64,000 bases of DNA from Fibrobacteria bacterium (GTDB taxonomy: Bacteria > Fibrobacterota > Fibrobacteria > UBA5070), in assembly GCA_020633825.1 (NCBI GenBank), contig JACKCV010000001.1, forward strand, positions 993,001 through 1,057,000. The letters are read 5' to 3'. Position 1 is the first letter of the stretch. Every line of letters begins with the position of its first letter. Under the pieces are notes generated by a model. The model made no database searches, was not told where the DNA came from, and worked only from the letters and a program-made list of their open reading frames with translations. The position numbers were made by a program, and so were the translations under genes. This document shows positions 62,868 through 64,000 of the stretch, one piece after another.

Positions 62868-63704
62868 TCAATCGAGAGGGAAGAGTCCCGTCCACTGAGC
62901 CACCAGGGAGGGGTTCAATCCTTCCCCCATGGACTCCACGCGGGCGCCCGCCACAAAGGTGCCCAGTTCCATCGGGAACGTCCATCCGCCACCGATGCGG
63001 AGGTTGGTGGCGTCGTAGGTCCAGTCGCCTTCGACCGTTCGGGCGAGTCGGGTGAATTGGGTGCGACTTCCCTCCAGCCAGGGACCACCCCCTCTTCGGC
63101 TCCAGGTGACGCTGATGGTGTTGAACGGAACGTCCGTCCGGTCCCAAGTGGTCGAATCGCTGCCGTAGAAGGATTGGGAGGAGGGGGAGCAGGTGCCCAA
63201 CTCGGCGTCGCGGCAATCCTCCGAAAGGACCGTGATGCGATTGCCTTCCAGTTCCCGGGAAATCGAAGTGTTCCCCGCGGTGAACCCGATCTCCAGCGGA
63301 TACCGCTTCCCGAGGAGAATCCCTGCACCTCCCCAGAGGGATTTCTTCTCCAGATCGCCTTGGATGCCTCCGAGCAGACGGATGCTTCGCCCGAGGAAAA
63401 CGGAGACCTCCCCGGATCCCTGGACCAGCTCGCGATTCCAATGGACGGAGCGGGCATGACCGGTGTTGTCGTCGGGGTCCTTCTTGTCCGGCTCGAGCAA
63501 TTGGATTTCGATGCGGTCGGTCGGGGAGACGTTCACGGCAAGGGAGGTCTGCACGGCAAAACCCGAATCGGGGCCAGGAAGGTGGACGGGGGCGTGCGGA
63601 AGGGGACCTTCCAATTCGGCGCGCACAAGCGTGTCGTGGAAAGTGGCGTTCAAGCACGAGGTAAGGAGCGGGGCCAGGAAGGCCAATCGGAGAGAGGGAT
63701 GCAT
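62868..63704 (-). CDS. Lipoprotein of unknown function, probably beta-rich
   Basis: A 278-residue lipoprotein (signal MHPSLRLAFLAPLLTSC; the lipobox LTSC puts the acylated Cys at about residue 17). The remaining sequence alternates polar and hydrophobic residues with many Gly/Thr/Trp (GGIQGDLEKKSLWGGAGILLGKRYPLEIGFTAGN and TNLRIGGGWTFPMELGTFVAGARVES), suggesting an outer-membrane beta structure. A TACATT box lies exactly 6 nt before the chosen ATG, consistent with a leaderless mRNA; a TTG-type start 16 codons upstream was rejected. The function is unknown. Confidence 0.65.
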   Translation of the reverse strand: MHPSLRLAFLAPLLTSCLNATFHDTLVRAELEGPLPHAPVHLPGPDSGFAVQTSLAVNVSPTDRIEIQLLEPDKKDPDDNTGHARSVHWNRELVQGSGEVSVFLGRSIRLLGGIQGDLEKKSLWGGAGILLGKRYPLEIGFTAGNTSISRELEGNRITVLSEDCRDAELGTCSPSSQSFYGSDSTTWDRTDVPFNTISVTWSRRGGGPWLEGSRTQFTRLARTVEGDWTYDATNLRIGGGWTFPMELGTFVAGARVESMGEGLNPSLVAQWTGLFPLD

Positions 63705-63710
63705 GAGGAG

Positions 63711-63716
63711 AATGTA
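63711..63716 (-). promoter_or_regulatory. -10 box for leaderless lipoprotein gene
   Basis: TACATT on the minus strand, then 6 nt, then ATG at 63704. Confidence 0.5.
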
Positions 63717-63844
63717 CGGTTCCCAGAGGCCATAGGGTGTGATCTCGCGCACAGGAGCGTTCGGGATCCACGACCCACGGTCGGAGACGCCGTCCGTGGG
63801 CCCAGGGCATCATTCCAGAGGTGTCGCAGGGAAGCGAGTCGATG

Positions 63845-63913
63845 TACATTATGGCCATGCAGCAAGGTCTCGTCGCCGTTTCGCGAATTATTCGCCTCCT
63901 CCCGGGAGAGTGA
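63845..63913 (+). CDS. Candidate leader peptide
   Basis: TACATT (63845-63850) is followed by ATG at 63851 and by an in-frame ATG at 63857, exactly 6 nt from the -10 box. The latter encodes an 18-residue peptide, MQQGLVAVSRIIRLLPGE, ending at TGA 63913. Seven of 18 residues are Leu, Ile or Val. A terminator follows 25 nt later. This is the layout of an amino-acid attenuator for a gene beyond the window's right edge, perhaps branched-chain amino-acid synthesis. It is speculative. Confidence 0.35.
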   Translation, partial: YIMAMQQGLVAVSRIIRLLPGE

Positions 63914-63938
63914 ACCGCGACGACCATCCCGTCCGTGG

Positions 63939-63974
63939 GCCCGCTCTCCTCGATCCAGGAAGCGGGCTTTTTGT
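63939..63974 (+). terminator. Intrinsic terminator or attenuator
   Basis: GCCCGCT (63939-63945) pairs with AGCGGGC (63961-63967), followed by TTTTTGTT. It lies just downstream of the candidate leader peptide. Confidence 0.75.
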
Positions 63975-64000
63975 TGTCCTCTCCCGTCGGAGCGGAACGG

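Noticed and set aside
63791..63942. Repeat of CGTCCGTGGGCCC at 63791 and 63930 as a regulatory pair
   Set aside because: The first copy lies upstream of the predicted transcription start, so it cannot pair in the RNA. It may be chance in GC-rich sequence.

Overview
This is a high-GC bacterial chromosome segment. It most likely comes from the Fibrobacterota or a close relative. The best evidence is a TIGR02147-type regulator (19338-20180), a family I know mainly from Fibrobacter and its relatives, coupled to a lipoprotein gene. The Gram-negative envelope machinery (TonB/ExbB/ExbD, outer-membrane barrels, lipoproteins, an AmpG-like permease) and a full 16S rRNA gene fit this. The phylum is an inference; I could not run a 16S search.

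Layout. (1) 0-5 kb: a minus-strand molybdenum-cofactor operon (moaC, a mobA-moaD fusion, moaE) runs on into a glycosyltransferase-like gene, a Nif11-like gene and a leaderless-exported (probably cytosolic) solute-binding-like protein. It faces an ABC ATPase and is divergent from an Fe-S type Rrf2 regulator. (2) 5.5-11 kb: an AmpG-like permease overlaps a large secreted metalloprotease/propeller/barrel protein; an outer-membrane protein is divergent. (3) 11-24 kb: housekeeping genes (purM, cysS, a clpP paralogue, asd, alr) are mixed with a glutamine amidotransferase, a Cys-rich YkgJ-type protein, a DUF2167 membrane protein, an ADP-ribosylglycohydrolase and the TIGR02147/lipoprotein pair. (4) 24-29.5 kb: a TonB2-like energy-transduction operon (DUF3450, TtpC-like ExbB, ExbD, TonB, TPR), then a second YkgJ protein. 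(5) 29.5-35.5 kb: a fused MNT-HEPN protein, uvrB behind an SOS box, a sensor histidine kinase and a small unknown gene.

(6) 35.7-55.3 kb: a large chemosensory cluster, all on the plus strand. It holds three chemoreceptors, two CheA kinases, CheW, two CheD homologues (one without the catalytic Cys), CheR, CheY, a CheX-like protein, CheB, a receiver-kinase hybrid, a lone receiver and a bacteriohemerythrin. Most of the later genes overlap by 4 bp, so they are probably translated as one coupled block. No flagellar genes are in the window, so the output is unknown. (7) 55.3-58.4 kb: an intact IS1380-family element sits exactly at the hemerythrin stop codon and supplies the stop codon of the next, convergent membrane-protein gene. 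(8) 58.6-62.4 kb: scpA with a long acidic tail, then a 16S rRNA gene with its own promoter, antitermination site and terminator, and no 23S, 5S or tRNA behind it. (9) The end carries a lipoprotein gene and, on the plus strand, what looks like a short leader peptide followed by a terminator (possible attenuator of a gene beyond the window).

A theme runs through the window. Many first genes of transcription units have a TANNNT -10 box only 6-10 nt from the start codon and no Shine-Dalgarno sequence, while downstream genes have clear GGAGG-type sites. This suggests widespread leaderless or near-leaderless transcripts in this organism.
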